From assembly GCA_910587295.1 (NCBI GenBank), contig CAJULP010000054.1, positions 1 through 64,000 on the forward strand: a stretch of DNA of 64,000 bases, written 5' to 3'. This DNA is from an uncultured Lachnospiraceae bacterium (GTDB taxonomy: Bacteria; Bacillota; Clostridia; Lachnospirales; Lachnospiraceae). Both the position numbers and the translations under genes were made by a program. How positions within the stretch are numbered: position 1 is the stretch's first letter; every line of letters starts with the position of its first letter. Below the pieces are notes generated by a model. It was not told where the DNA came from and made no database searches. It saw nothing but the letters and a program-made list of their open reading frames with translations. Shown piece after piece: positions 63,786-64,000 of this stretch.

Positions 63786-63983
63786 TAGTTTTCCTCCCTT
63801 TTCAGACAGCGCCTCCAAAGTCCTGGCTACCCCTCTCGGGCAGCGCCTTTTTCCTGACTGCCCTTTTCGGGCAGCGCCTTCAAACCTTCGGTTTGAGGCT
63901 CGCTTCGCTCGCCAAATAGAAAAATACACAGCTGCCTATGCAAGCATGGCAGCTATCCATTTTTCTATTTGGCTCTGCCCTTT
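63786..63983 (-). promoter_or_regulatory. Structured nrdR leader
   Basis: About 200 nt of predicted 5' untranslated RNA with a large hairpin (63911-63973), hairpin CAAACC/GGTTTG (63881-63895), hairpin CTGCCC/GGGCAG (63858-63874) that can re-pair with a second CTGCCC partner at 63838-63843, and three copies of AGGCGCTG (63807, 63841, 63872). No known riboswitch was recognised. Confidence 0.45.
63911..63973. repeat. Long nested inverted repeat
   Basis: Outer arms of 15 bp (GCCAAATAGAAAAAT and its exact complement) enclose inner arms AGCTGCC/GGCAGCT and a small ATG/CAT stem around CAAG. As RNA it would fold into one nearly continuous 63-nt hairpin. Confidence 0.8.
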
Positions 63984-63989
63984 TCGTAC

Positions 63990-63995
63990 ATTATA
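63990..63995 (-). promoter_or_regulatory. -10 element of the nrdR promoter
   Basis: Perfect TATAAT on the minus strand at the right edge; the -35 would lie outside the window. It would start transcription near 63983, about 200 nt before nrdR. Confidence 0.45.
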
Positions 63996-64000
63996 CGTTT

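Noticed and set aside
63786..63929. 48-codon N-terminal extension of nrdR
   Set aside because: It is encoded by GC-rich repeats, lacks a ribosome binding site and would precede the invariant zinc-ribbon start of NrdR.
1..64000. CRISPR arrays, tRNA or rRNA genes, prophage or defence cassette
   Set aside because: No regularly spaced repeats, no tRNA-like cloverleaf and no phage or defence proteins were recognised by reading; core genes occupy nearly all the window.

Overview
The window is a 64-kb chromosomal segment of a spore-forming, low-to-moderate G+C Firmicute, most likely a gut Lachnospiraceae (Clostridia). The evidence is a complete spoIIIA operon and spoIVB, Clostridia-type gene orders around nusA/infB and xseAB/ispA/dxs/recN, strong AGGAGG ribosome binding sites, several TTG/GTG starts, and protein sequences typical of that family. 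Almost all genes lie on the minus strand, so transcription mostly runs from right to left. No tRNA, rRNA, CRISPR array or intact prophage was seen.

Left part (1-15.1 kb) is an accessory carbohydrate region. A YesM/YesN-type two-component pair (plus strand) diverges from a CUT1 sugar ABC transporter (lipoprotein binding protein and two permeases). Beyond a strong hairpin follow a GH36 alpha-galactosidase and a GH13 alpha-glucosidase, then an AlkZ-related gene, a decayed IS200/IS605 transposase, a DUF2264 protein and a relic of an AAA-ATPase-like gene. The likely logic is sensing and uptake of an alpha-galactoside or related oligosaccharide, followed by hydrolysis in the cytoplasm.

15.2-33.9 kb is core. 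It holds the operon yqhY(asp23)-nusB-xseA-xseB-ispA-dxs-tlyA-nadK-argR-recN, then spoIVB, with the usual spo0A partner absent at the border to the carbohydrate region. Upstream lie prfC with a transglutaminase lipoprotein, and the eight-gene spoIIIA operon behind a candidate sigma-E promoter.

34-46.4 kb is the translation/RNA block rimP-nusA-rnpM(ylxR)-ylxQ-infB-rbfA-nrnA-truB-ribF, an SH3-NlpC/P60 cell-wall hydrolase with its own consensus promoter, and rpsO-pnp. The rimP-nusA operon appears to start with a promoter, a short leader ORF and an intrinsic terminator just ahead of rimP, which looks like an attenuator.

46.4-57.2 kb has a vanZ-like/manC/CPBP-protease operon and a long operon pheA-DUF815 ATPase-ppx-ppk-maf-HAD phosphatase-small acidic protein, linking polyphosphate turnover with an uncharacterised AAA+ ATPase. 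57.3-64 kb has a DUF5050 protein on the plus strand, the folate operon folC-folE-HD hydrolase-folP-folBK, and nrdR followed by a PH-domain protein. nrdR is preceded by an unusually structured leader of about 200 nt.

No clearly new defence or mobile system was found. The best leads are the HD hydrolase inside the folate operon, the nusA-operon leader attenuator, the nrdR leader and the DUF815-polyphosphate operon.
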